Source of the DNA: Heterodera schachtii
Taxonomy: Eukaryota; Nematoda; Chromadorea; Rhabditida; Heteroderidae
Reading direction: 5' to 3'
Assembly (NCBI GenBank): GCA_023374025.1
Contig: SIJG01000108.1
Coordinates: 124,001 to 188,000 of the forward strand
DNA: 64,000 nucleotides
The notes under the pieces are model-generated. The model made no database searches. It saw nothing but the letters and a program-made list of their open reading frames with translations, and was not told where the DNA came from. Positions within the stretch are counted from its first letter, which is position 1. Every line of letters starts with the position of its first letter. A program made the translations under genes and the position numbers. This document shows, in pieces, positions 43,603 through 53,880 of the stretch.

Positions 43603-44745
43603 ATGGACGAAACATTGGCAGAAATCCTTCAACAGCTGACCAATGCCATCAAACAACAGCAGCAGCAATCATCCACCAGCACCCAGCAAAGTCAAATTTG
43701 CACTTTGCCGGACATTCATCAATTTTCGCCCGACATTTCGGAAGAATTTGAAGAATGGATGGAGCGTTTTCAATTTGCGCTGGAATGCAATGCGCCAAAT
43801 ATGGATGACATGTCATCAAGTTGCTGATGACAAAATTGTCCCCGGCCGCATTCAGCGAATACAAACGCTACTGCGTGCCCAGCGAAATTACAAAATTCAA
43901 TTTTTCAAATACAAAGGATCGCCTGCTGAAATTATTTTCACATCCTCCGTCCGTAGCAATCAATCGCTACGAATGTCTGAGAGCCAGCAGAGAGGACGGC
44001 GAAGAATTCGGACCATTTGTGAACCGATTAAAAGCACTGCTCAGAAAATTTCGGTTCTCGGAATTGAAGGAGGAGCAATTCAAGTGCTTGGTTCTACTCA
44101 CATCGCTCAAATCACCGAGTGATGGACGACTTCGCCAGCACATCCTCGCTCGTCTGACGGCTGAAGACGCAAAATCCAACAAAACGGCAAAATTATTCGA
44201 TGCCATTGTCGATGATTTGAATACGCTGTTAAAGACGGAGGCTGAAGCGAAAATCCTGGAGCGGACAAATTTCAAAATCAATGCTGTTCAGCACAGCGAT
44301 GGCCAATCATCTCCAAATAACGCAGCAAATACCAATCGATCCGACAAAAATCGCAAATTTTCGGGCAATTCGGATGGAAAAAACGCCTCCCAACAATTGT
44401 TTTCGTTGTGGAGAGCTGCACTGGGCGCAAAATTGCCCAAATAAAAATCAAATGTGCAGCAAATGCAACAGGAGGGGGCACATCAAACAACGATGCGACA
44501 AAATCCAGGCCTACCATCAAAATAAGAGGAAATTTCTTCCTAAAATCAACATGGTAATTTTGCCTGCGGCTTTCAAAAATCAAGGCAAATTTTTGGAGCC
44601 TTTGAAAGCGAAAATTTTGGTAAATGGAAAGCCAATCAAATTCAAACTGGACAGCGCAGCGGATGTCAATGTCATCAATGAAGCTGCATTCAAGGCAATC
44701 GGCCAACCAAAAGTTCAATATTGTCCAGAGGAGGCACTTATTTGA
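43603..44745 (+). pseudogene. gag-protease region of retrotransposon 2, frameshifted
   Basis: Starts MDETLAEILQQL. The frame shifts near 43815 (relative to element 1) and reopens at 43821-44444 through the capsid region, then shifts again before the zinc knuckles (CFRCGELHWAQNC, CSKCNRRGHIKQRC) at 44281-44745. The protease motif here is LDSAAD rather than LDSGAE. Confidence 0.85.
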
Positions 44746-45370
44746 CGGCACACGTTTCAAATTCATTGGCCGTGGAATCGCCAACTTCCAATTCAATGGG
44801 ACCCAAGCGGAACAACAATTTTATTTGGCCAAAAATGGAACACCAAATATTTTAGGTGTGGCTACGTTGGACCAATTTGGTTTCCTGGAAGAAATGAAGC
44901 GCCTGATCAATGCCTCGAATCCCAATCAAATTTCCTCCGAAATACCGGCCAAAATTAAGGACAAATTTCAACGGTTAAATGCGAAAATAAAAGGGGAGGG
45001 AGCCGTGGGCAGTAAAAATTTCGGCAAATTTCGCCCTGCCCTTCGCACACCGACTGTCACGGCCACGGAAAATACCTCAAATCACCGGAAATTCGGCACG
45101 AAATCTCATCCGCCAAAGATTGGAGAATTCGTCTCCAGTCGACGACACAATTCAGTGGACTGGAACCCCGGAACAACCAACCAAAATAAGCAAAATTCAA
45201 CCACCAAAATCCAGGACAAATCGCATGGCAAATTTTGTGCCAATCAGCCAGACAAATTGAAGGAAAATCATCCGGGCAGTTATCTCCCGCAAATTGGCGC
45301 TATTCAGCTATGCCACCGATGGCCGGATGATCATCTGGGATCGGACCCCAATAAATTGTCCCATGTGTGA
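44746..45370 (+). pseudogene. Protease tail fused to integrase C-terminus, retrotransposon 2
   Basis: Continues protease-like sequence (FKFIGRGIANFQF) and at about 44975 jumps to the integrase tail beside AAATAAAAGGGGAGGGAG. The deletion relative to element 1 removes roughly 2.2 kb. It ends with the Pro/Asn-rich tail at 45370. Confidence 0.8.
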
Positions 45371-45408
45371 TCAATTTCAGGGCTGATCAGTAGAATTAAA
45401 AGGGGAGG

Positions 45409-45656
45409 TGTTGGGGCGACCCACAATTCAAATAATTGTTTATCATTGGGTCCGTTCTTTGACCGACCAATTATCGATTGTCCCCTTCCCATTAATTCCT
45501 TCCACTCATTTCCCCAATTCATTCTCTTTCCAATTTTGCCTTCGCATTGTCGCCCTCCTATTTTTGCTCCATTCCTCCGACCAAATTTAATTGTATTTTT
45601 ATTTTCCATTTTGTCTTCAATAAAAATATTTTATTGTGTTGTCCACCGGCACAACA
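45409..45656 (+). repeat. 3' LTR of retrotransposon 2
   Basis: Preceded directly by the polypurine tract AAAAGGGGAGG (45399-45408) and followed by TAGTC. Confidence 0.93.
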
Positions 45657-45661
45657 TAGTC

Positions 45662-46060
45662 TTACTCAAACAAACAAATTAGAACACGACTCCATCCACT
45701 CTATTGACAAAATAAAGCTGACCCGTTCAGGTGGAAATGAATAAATTGTCAGACAGTTGAATAGGTCCTGTCTGGAATTGTTGTTAAATTTTTGGGAAAA
45801 GATAAAATTTATCGATTGTAATTGATTTTAAGATTTTTCCAAAATAAAATTTCAATTTTATAAATAGCCTGCATGTTTACTTTTTTAACTGCAAAAAAAA
45901 TTATTTTTAAAAAAACAAAAATTTTTTTACGGCTTTTTTCAAAATTTACAGTGTATGTTTTTTCTAATTATTGCCAGAATAGATTAGCAAAATTTGCTGA
46001 AATGTTTTTCTATTAGAGTCATATTAAAGTTTTTAATTTATTTAAGGCACAAAATCAAGC
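45662..46060. other. No gene seen
   Basis: AT-rich spacer between retrotransposon 2 and the predicted last exon of the M41 gene. Confidence 0.35.
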
Positions 46061-46064
46061 CAGT

Positions 46065-47685
46065 TCACCGAAAAAAACCTGAAGTTTCTTGGGGAAGTGA
46101 CGGACCATCGGATTTGATTGGCAAGCTCGCCGGGACGTTGGGCCCTTGCTTCTGCAGAGGAACAGCTTTTTTAAAGTGCGCGAAAAACATATTTTCCTTT
46201 TTATTTTACAAGATTTTTCCAAGAACAGAGATTAAACATACAAACAGTAAAATATAAATTAAATTTTCAAGAATCCTCTTTAAAATTCTTTGGGCGCAAC
46301 CATCTATCTGTCCACTGAGTTGAAACAGTCCAACATTGGCCTGAAAAATAGTGTGTCGAAAATTTAGATATGTTTAACATTCAAAATTAGCCATTTAAAT
46401 TCCCATCTCGAGGAATGGCGACCGAGTTCACCCGGCGCCGTTGCCGCTCATCAAGTGTCAGAACGGCTGGCGGGCCCAAATTAGCACAAAAATCACAATT
46501 TTTATGTACAAACTAACACCCTTAAAATTTAATTTGGGAACGGGTCGTTTAGGCGCCCAGATTTCTGCGCCAGCCCGAGTTTTTGGACATAAAAATGAAC
46601 AAAACGAACTGCCATGCCAAGTACCTCTGAATCTCCCGACGATACATTTTCTTCTTGTGGAGCATCAGCGCGATGAGTGCCTGTACACAAAACCCAAAAT
46701 CCATCAGACCATGACTTGGAAATTCCTGTTTATTAATTGACCTCTCGTCCGAGTGCCTGGGGTCATCAAATTTAACACCCTTAATTTGCCGCACATTTAT
46801 TCCCAATTTTGTTTATTTATACAGAAAATTATAGAGGGCACGAAAATTAAGGTAAATATTTACCGAAGTTTAAATATTTTAAAAATACCGACGAAAAATT
46901 TTTGCATTTTTTGATAAACAGAATTAATTTTGCGGCTTTGTCTTTGATTTAGACACTCTTAGTTTTCCCGCCATATCAATTTTATTTTATACTTTTCATC
47001 TTATTTGCCAATTTATTCCAATCACTTTGGTCACTTCCATGGCCAACGCTTGCCTCTGGCAGCATAATTTCAGCTGCTTTTCCTCCCAAATCGCAAGCCA
47101 ATTTGGACTTTAATTGGACCAGTGTGTAGGTCTCTTGTGTGAAGAACATTGTATGGCCATCGGACCCATCTGCTGGGTCAGGTTTGATACTGACCTATTT
47201 TCAAATAATTTCCAGCTGCATTTCAGCTCCTTTAAACCCATTTTTTCTGATCGAAATGATTTGTCTTGCTTCAATTCAAAACATTAAACATTGACTAAGA
47301 AAAGCAAATTTTGTTAAATCATAGGATTATTCTCAAACTTTTATAACTTGATTGAAAAAATCATTGATGGATAAAAGTTGAACTAATTAAGATACTAAAA
47401 CTGTCAGAATCTTAGTGAAAACTTATCTGCTTAAGTCTTAGAGTTGTGTATCAAATTTTCGGATATTAAAAACTATTACCACTACAATATATTAAAAACA
47501 ATTTTTTTCAAAAAAAATTACCGATCTGACATGGTCAACACGATCATTGCTGAACCAGTTGACACCAGAATGCCACAATGTCCAATTTCATGTCCTGCAA
47601 CGCGCACTGGCCGCTGGTCCAACACGATCATCGTTATGCGTAATTCGCGCTTGTAAATTGCGCGCCGTTGCCATCCAGCTAGCAT
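46065..47685 (-). CDS. FtsH-type M41 peptidase domain protein without visible AAA module
   Basis: Exon 1 (47685-47522) encodes RVAGHEIGHC, the HExGH zinc motif. It joins in phase to exon 2 (47189-46993), which reads LACDLGGKAAEIM and VGHGSDQSDWNKLANKM, aligned with the family LLGGRAAEEL and TGASNDL..AT..AR.M; the third zinc ligand Asp is kept. Exon at 46680-46625 (ALIALMLHKKKMYRREIQ) fits the family's C-terminal helix. Candidate exons 46340-46316 and 46151-46065 join it in phase and end in a Pro/Ser-rich tail. The link between 46993 and 46680 is unresolved. M41 enzymes are normally fused to AAA ATPases in mitochondrial or plastid membranes; no ATPase or membrane segment is visible upstream to 48 kb. 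Could be a divergent stand-alone peptidase or a 5'-truncated gene. Confidence 0.55.
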
Positions 47686-47689
47686 TTTA

Positions 47690-48500
47690 AATTAGTTTTG
47701 CTAAAAACCGGAAGACGGATCAAGAAATCGCATTAATAAAAATTTCACACATTTATTTGAAAATTGATGAAAACTAGTAAAAAATAAGTGACAAGTCATT
47801 GCAACAACAAAAATGAGCCATTCAGGCTGATTCGAACATATAAGTAAAACTCGAAAAATTTGAATTTTCGAGTTTTTGTACGAATTCGGGTTCGGGGTAA
47901 TGCCTTTGTTAAACTTTTGTTGCGAATTTTTACGGCCTAAATATAGAGATGCTGACATTTTCGTGAGCAGTAAAACCGTAAATCCAATGGAATTTTTTGG
48001 CAGTAAAATAAAGTGCATTTTTGGCAAAAATCCGATCCCCTGTCACCCCAACCAAACCAAGCTAAAAAATTGGAAATGTGGCGACAGGACATAAAAATTA
48101 ATCATAAATATTTTTTGATCACTTAACACCGTTTCAAAAAAATGAGATGAGCAAATAAATAGAGAGAGAGCAGAGAGAAAAAAACATCTCTCATTTTGGC
48201 GTACTATTTCTTTATCTCTGTTAATTACAGGCCGACATTTGTCCGGGGTAGTAGTTAGAGCACACAAAAGGTCCGGGTACGGTAATGACGTCACCCAAGC
48301 CAAAAGGTATTGGCTTGGTCCCAAACCTATTGCAAGGGTGTAGGCCATCTGAGCGCCAGCTGTTGGCAGCCTGCCAGGGCCATCGGAGCGCCAGGCCAAC
48401 TGAGGCCCAGAACCCAAACCTATTGCAGGGGTGCGCGACTTTTTTCCAAACCCAAACCTTTTTAAGGGGGTGCGCGACTTTTTTTGTAAATTTTTTATTC
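47690..48500. other. No gene recognised; short GC-rich repeats
   Basis: At 48310-48480 there is a degenerate set of CCTATTGCA(A/G)GGGTG and GAGCGCCAG repeats, followed by GGGGTGCGCGACTTTTTT twice (48434 and 48468). No open frame is convincing. Confidence 0.4.
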
Positions 48501-48512
48501 GAAAAACTCTGC

Positions 48513-48930
48513 CGCATGCAACCGGACTCGAACTTTTGGTCTGCCACCAAACCCAACACACAACCACTCGGCCATGAGATCACTTGCCAGAAAAGGATAA
48601 ATGTCCACTATATGCTGCAAAGATGATGACGTCACTAGTGCGAGGGGTAATGTAGTCCGGTGAAAATCGCAATAAATTAGCCGCAGGCAAGTGGCCTCGA
48701 ACTTTTGGTCTGCCACCACCCCAACAAACCACTCGGCCATGAGACCTGTTGCCAGAAAAAAGATAATTGTCCATTATATGCTGCAAAGACGATGACGTCA
48801 TCACTGCGAAGGGTACTGTAGTCCGGTGAAAAACTCCAATAAATTAGCCGCAGGCTAGCGGACTCGAACTTTTGCTCTGCCACCAACCCAACACACTACC
48901 ACTCGGCCACGAGACCACTTGCCAGAAAAA
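48513..48930 (-). repeat. Tandem trimer of tRNA-derived (SINE-like) units
   Basis: Three units about 170 bp apart. On the minus strand each begins GGTCTCNTGGCCGAGTGGT (an A box as in Leu/Ser tRNAs), has about 35 bases of degenerate anticodon region (GTGTTGGG, GGTGGCAGA), then AAGTTCGAGTCC (B box) and a GCGGC end. Between heads lie shared tails (CACCGGACTACA, GACGTCATCATC, TTTGCAGCATATA). Heads: 48580-48513, 48745-48681, 48916-48850. Intact tRNA folding is not expected. Confidence 0.75.
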
Positions 48931-48959
48931 GGATAATTGTCCACTATACGGAACGTCAA

Positions 48960-49440
48960 ATATAAAAGATTGAATTTGCTTATTGCGCTAAAAAACCGCC
49001 GCACACTCGACTACGACGGCCAGTAGGTGGTGCGAGACTACGGGCTTTCGATTAAAAGCTCTGGATCGAATTTTTGTTCGAATTCGGGTTCGGGATTCGT
49101 TATTTTGCAAAATAAATGTCATATTCGTGATCAGCGCCACAAATTACCCTAGAAAAATTATTTAAAATGTCTTTTGAGTGCTTTTTATAGTGCGGTCACT
49201 TGAGTCCCAGCTGAATTTGGCCCTCCAATTCCGGCACTTTTTCAGCTTAAAAAAGGGCAAGCGCGCCCCTAATTCTATTTTTCCTACCCATTTCTAGCCT
49301 TTTTACATCGATTCTGACCGTTTTTAAACAATTTTGAGTTTGGGCCCTATGACCGATATTTACCGAAATTGATCAGAAAAGTGATCCCAACGTTTCTTTG
49401 TCTAAGAATCCCCTCGTAAATGAAAAAACAATTTTTTTCA
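48960..49440. other. No gene seen
   Basis: Contains a short unit TTCGAATTCGGGTTCGGGAT that also occurs at 47880 and 62090, and the common GTGATCAGCGCCACAAATTA type flank. Confidence 0.35.
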
Positions 49441-49447
49441 AATTTAG

Positions 49448-50212
49448 GGAAAATTTCCGCCGCTTCGAAGTGCTCGTGTTCCAATCGCCGATTGTACGAA
49501 TAATGCTCGAAATTTTGAACATCACCGTGTTTATGGTGAACAAACAAAAAATTTTTTTAAAGTTTCCTAATTTGGCATTGTGTTTCAGGAGCTGAGCAGT
49601 CGTAAGCATATGTACTTCCAAATATCCAATTTTTCTGCAATGATTTCCATGTTTATTGGCTCCTACAGCTCCGGCCTTCGCTGTTGCACGAATATCGGCA
49701 CGTCTCACATTTTTTTAAATGAAATAATTATGGGAAAAATTCGATTTTTTCAGTTTTTTGCTGCTCTTCCGTATCGTTGACTTCTGCCAACTGTTTTGGT
49801 CGGTGCAAAAGTTTGTCGGGCATTATCGACATGGTGCCGAGCATATCGCATGATCCCGCCAAATTGCCCTCTTCGGCAGTGGCACAATGTGAGCAGCGGG
49901 AAAAGGTGGCACAATTATTTATTGGCACTTTTAAATTCCCATTCATTTCTCCCCACGGTTTACATTTGCTTTTTGCTCTGTGTCGAGATGCTTTTCGTCT
50001 CTTTGTTGGCCACCTTTTGCTTCCAACCATCGCGCTGTGCCTTTTTTGACAAGCATCGCAAACGGAATGCCATTGCCGACGGGGAATGTGCCGAAGACGG
50101 ATGTGTCAGCGATGTTGAAGCCGGAAGTGGTGCCGAGGACGGGGATGAACTGTTGGATGAAGACAACATTGAGCAGCAGCAGCAGCACTTGAGAAGTGAT
50201 GAATCAGAGTGA
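49448..50212 (+). CDS. Possible OSTalpha/TMEM184-like transporter, C-terminal part
   Basis: Candidate exons: 49448-49535 (FEVLVFQSPIVRIMLEILN), 49589-~49700 (KHMYFQISNFSAMISMFIG), 49754 onward (FLLLFRIVDFCQLFWSVQKF), and a last exon ending at 50212 (FLLCVEMLFVSLLATFCFQ, FFDKHRKRN, then an acidic tail with a Gln run). Successive hydrophobic helices with this spacing resemble organic solute transporter alpha proteins, which form heteromeric steroid/bile-acid carriers in plasma membranes. Exons 1-2 join in phase; the join near 49870 does not resolve cleanly. No N-terminal exons are visible upstream, so the gene may be truncated. Family assignment is from pattern memory. Confidence 0.4.
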
Positions 50213-50215
50213 TAA

Positions 50216-50980
50216 GCAAAATGTTGTGATCGGGAAAAAGTGATCGAAATTTCGTTTTATTTATTTTTTCGCCAAATTTACTCATAATTAAAAGACCATT
50301 CTTAAAAAAGCTGTGGTTATTTTTCAATATTCTCTTCATAATTAAGGCTTTATGTTTGATTGACTAAAACTTGCACAAATGCTAGTCAAAATTTTCTATC
50401 TCTTCATTTAAAATGGGACTTTATGCACTTTGGTTAAGCTGCCAATTATCTGACAAAAAAAGAAAATTTAAAATCCGGGCCGGTGGTTTGGAAACTTGAA
50501 TTTTGGTACTTATGCATTTTACAGATCATAAAAAATAAATTATTTTTTAAATCATATAAAAAAGTTTTTAGTGGGTTTTAGGGGTCGCTGATTACGAATC
50601 TGACATTTAGGTTTATTTGTAGGTGGCACACAAAGACTTCTTCCCTTACTTATTTGCGATTCCGGTACTAACCGCTGCGTTTAAGTCCTTCTCCCACCCA
50701 CCCCCTCTAGGGTATGTCCATTAATATTAATTCTTATTGGGTTCATAAAGCCATACATATTATTAAATTATTATAGCACATAAAATTGACAAAAATATGG
50801 TAACAATAGAGCAAAAATTACAATTAACAACATTGGAACATTGCCACTGTTCGGTACCCTCGACCTAGGACGATCGGCATCGGACAGTTTTGCTGTTCCA
50901 ACACAAAAATTACAATAATTACATTAAAAAAGTAATATCAACACCGCATAAATTACAATAGTGATATAATAACACCTAAT
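50216..50980. mobile_element. Repeat element with GGAACA...TGTTCC end, left of MULE
   Basis: 50590-50930 resembles 57690-57935: both have a CTGCGTTTAAGT block, then a C-rich tract, an AT-rich spacer and a hairpin with TTCGGTACCC and GATCGGCA. The hairpin here is 50841-50902. No coding sequence. The rest (50216-50590) is AT-rich without features. Confidence 0.5.
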
Positions 50981-51178
50981 AAGGGGACCGGTAAATTGGA
51001 CACCGGAAAATTGGACACCAGAAAATTGGACACCAAGCGGAAAAATGGACACCGCCGGAATTTTGGACACTAAAGGAACACCGGAAAATTGGACACTAAG
51101 ACCCCCTTTTAAAAAAATTCAAGAATTAAGTGAAAAATAAATTTTGAGTAGAATAAATGGGTTAATGCATTAAGGCAC

Positions 51179-53115
51179 TTAGAGTGGATCAGGCATTCGA
51201 TAGGCAATTGCCCTCAAATATTGGAGGGGATGACGATCGGCACGCGTTGCAAATATTTCCCGAAGATTTTCATCTTGCTCAATATAAAGCTGTTTGCGCT
51301 TCATTCCTTTCCCTCTAACTCCGAACGCAGGATTTATTTCATATTCAGCCATTTGTCGTTGCCAATATTGGTCTTCTTTCCGAATAACGCGGAGGAATTC
51401 ACTCAAACGTGGCGATTGTGATCGAAACAATGAGTTAAGGTTGCGATGCCAAGCTTCGACACTGTTATTCGTACGAACCAAGTCGTCTTGTAAACTAATT
51501 CAAATTTTTCATGTTTGACAGAAATTAAATACCGTTCACACATGTTCCAAATATTCATTGGGAACAATGCCCGACGATTCTGAAAGCCTTCATCTTGAAT
51601 CCAATTTCGGATGTGCTGGTCAACAAAACCATAAGCACCATATTCTGCCTGTTGATCAAACTCATCAATTGGCTCCACCTCCATAACAGCTTGACAACCA
51701 ATCCAATTTAAAATTAAATAATGCACAAGCTCTAAGTAAAAATTTATATTCAGAAATTAACCAAATTTTTACCCTCAACTTCCTCATTGTTTGGAAAATC
51801 ATGGAGCAATAGGCAAAAATGATTATAGAGTGGTCCGCCCGGAGGTACATAAGCCAAAGCAAAAAGGCTTTTAATTTTAATTCTTTGCTGCTCATTTTCC
51901 AAAAATTGGGTGTTAAGATTTGGCAATCGTTGCAATTTGCGATAAACGCACTGCGCAAAATGAAACAAACACCCAGACCGTTCGGCATTCGGAAAAACCT
52001 TTAAATTCTCTTTATAAAACAAAATTAACATATATTTTACCCGATTAACAGCATTAAATGCGCTTGATTCAAAATCCATCATGAATGTTTGTGGGTGCCA
52101 ATCAGCAACATGCTGAGTCACTGATTGAAACATCTGATTGTGTTAATTTAAAGCAATTAATTTACAAATTGACTAACAGTTGAATAAGTATTCTCGGATT
52201 TTGATCGCAAAAGCCCATAAATACAAGGAACAGCGATCTTATCCACCAAAACAGAAACCGTGTAAATTTGAGTGAAATGGGCCGGAGCACACTAAACAAT
52301 CAATTTCTGTAAGTTTAAAATTGAATAGTTGACACCTTAAAAGTCCCATCGATTGCCGCATGCTGCCCAAACCGTGCCAAAAGGTTTCTTCCAGATTCGG
52401 TAGCAAAAACCAACATCCGGAGATTATCGACAAATCCATCAAAGACAAAGTTTGCCCGAAGATTTTCGGGAATTTGAATTTGTGCGCTATCGGCCAAATC
52501 AAGCTGATCATCACCCCTTTCGCCCCGTTCTTGGACAACGTAATTTCTGTAGTTCCTTGCCAGACTCGAAGAAGAGGGTCCAGCAATAATGGCTTCAAAT
52601 GGCATATTCTCACGAACATTGGCAATTGCTTGTCTTGTTGGCAATGGATTTTGTGAAGCGGCTTGTTGCCGAAGTCTCATTTGTGCTTCTCTGATCTTTA
52701 TTTCAGAAATATTCAATGATATATTTTCCGATTAAACGTGCCGATTCATCCGTCTGCCCATGGCAATGTCCCGCATTTGTTTTTCTCCCAATCTTATATC
52801 TGCCTTGCTCATCCCGATGCCAATCTGATCGAACATGAAGCCTCGCTGGACAATAAATTTTACCAGTTGGGCCTCGAAAAATGCAGCGATAGAATTCCAA
52901 ATCTCAAATTCATTATGAAATAAAATATTATTTAATTTAATACTGGGATCCGATCGACTCATTTTGTCAAATCCATATTCATATCCATCTCGCTCAAGAA
53001 TTGTCTTCTTTTTTGATGATGTCTTTTCTCGAAATGATTGTTGTTCCTCCAAATCTTGTTGATCGCCTGCTTCAGATCCATCGCCATGTAATTCGCCTTC
53101 CTCTCCAGATGACAT
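51179..53115 (-). CDS. MULE transposase with FLYWCH-type zinc finger
   Basis: ATG 53115 (MSSGEEGELHGDGSEAG), acidic N-terminus, then a FLYWCH-like finger at 52900-52720 (FYRCIFRG, CPARLHV, HCHG). The catalytic core is spread over exons: first Asp in AAIDGTFK (about 52340), HFTQIYTVSVLVDK and RSKSENTYSTV (52280-52180), second Asp in FMMDFESSAFNAV (about 52070), CLFHFAQCVYRKLQ (about 51960), and the Glu in TNNSVEAWHRNLN (about 51465), ending at 51179. Order and motifs match Mutator-like transposases, which cut and paste DNA in the nucleus. About seven small introns are needed; the joins were not all checked. All core motifs look intact. Confidence 0.75.
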
Positions 53116-53116
53116 T

Positions 53117-53305
53117 GCCAAAAATGCACCAAAAATGGGGGGTGATTGATCAATGTGCCAAAAAATGCACCAAAAATGGGGGGTGACTGATCAATGTGCC
53201 AAAAAATGCACCAAAAATGGGGGGTGACTGATCAATGTGCCAAAAAATGCACCAAAAATGGGATGATGATTAATCAATGTGTCAAATAATGCACGAAAAA
53301 TGGGT
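53117..53305. repeat. 41-bp tandem repeat at the MULE 5' end
   Basis: About 4.5 units of GCCAAAAAATGCACCAAAAA followed by TGGGGGGTGACTGATCAATGT, period 40-42, lie immediately upstream of the transposase ATG. They could serve as regulatory or transposase-binding sites, or be a simple minisatellite. Confidence 0.88.
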
Positions 53306-53631
53306 AATAAAACTTTTTCTTTATGAATGATATGATGTTTTTCTTCTCCTGCTGATGTTACAAAAATAATAACAAATTCATTTCCATATTATTTACGCTT
53401 ATAAACAACATATGTGCAGATTAAGATAAAGATCTTTTAGGCCAAGCCAAAATTTTTGTTTAGTAATATATTTTGTTTATTTTAATTTTTATTTACAACA
53501 GTGTCCAATTTTCCGGTGTCCAAATTTCCATTGGTGTCCAATTTTCTAGTGTCCAATTTTCGGTGTCCAATTTTCTGGTGTCCAATTTTCTGGTGTCCAA
53601 TTTTCTGGTGTCCAATTTACCGGGAGCCCCT

Positions 53632-53806
53632 AATAACGGCGGAACAGCGCCATTGTTCGGTGCCGATCTGCCTAGGTCGAGGGTACGCGAGCAGTGGCGC
53701 TGTTCCATTGTTGTTAGATAATTATAACGACAATGGAACAGCGCCACTGCTCGCGTACCCTCGACCTAGGCCGATCGGCACCGAACAGCGTTGCTGTTCC
53801 CACACT
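53632..53806. mobile_element. Palindromic element abutting the MULE
   Basis: GGAACAGCGCCA... arms around a centre near 53725: the left arm (TGCCTAGGTCGAGGGTACGC) is mirrored on the right by GCGTACCCTCGACCTAGG, with about 80 bp per arm. Single-arm relatives are at 50841-50902 and 57857-57930. Confidence 0.8.
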
Positions 53807-53880
53807 TAATAACAATTATGCACAATTCTTTCTCTTTCCAGTCCTTGTCCTTCGTTCGTTTTCCTCCGGCTGAGATCTCC

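Larger units (their letters stand above)
43152..45656 (+). mobile_element. Ty3/gypsy-type LTR retrotransposon 2, internally deleted
   Basis: LTRs 43152-43398 and 45409-45656 (247 and 248 bp, almost identical, suggesting a recent insertion) with TG...CA ends and target duplication TAGTC. The primer-binding region TTGGCGACGCCCG equals that of element 1. Gag and protease sequences are followed directly by the C-terminal integrase tail; reverse transcriptase, RNase H and the catalytic integrase are missing. It must have been moved by another element's enzymes. Confidence 0.95.
50982..53631 (-). mobile_element. MULE (Mutator-like) DNA transposon, about 2.65 kb
   Basis: Terminal inverted repeats start GGGG(A/CT)CC(C)GGTAAATTGGACACC and consist mainly of tandem 15-bp TTGGACACCGGAAAA units (left 50983-51092, right 53500-53630). 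TAATAA flanks both ends directly, shorter than the 8-11 bp usual for MULEs. It encodes a multi-exon FLYWCH/MULE transposase on the minus strand. Confidence 0.85.

Noticed and set aside
48043..48886. Series of minus- and plus-strand frames with repeated MAEWFVG-type peptides
   Set aside because: They translate the tandem tRNA-like units and flanking short repeats; no independent coding evidence.
48513..48930. Functional tRNA genes
   Set aside because: A and B boxes are present but the anticodon region is degenerate and no cloverleaf with a 7-bp acceptor stem could be drawn.
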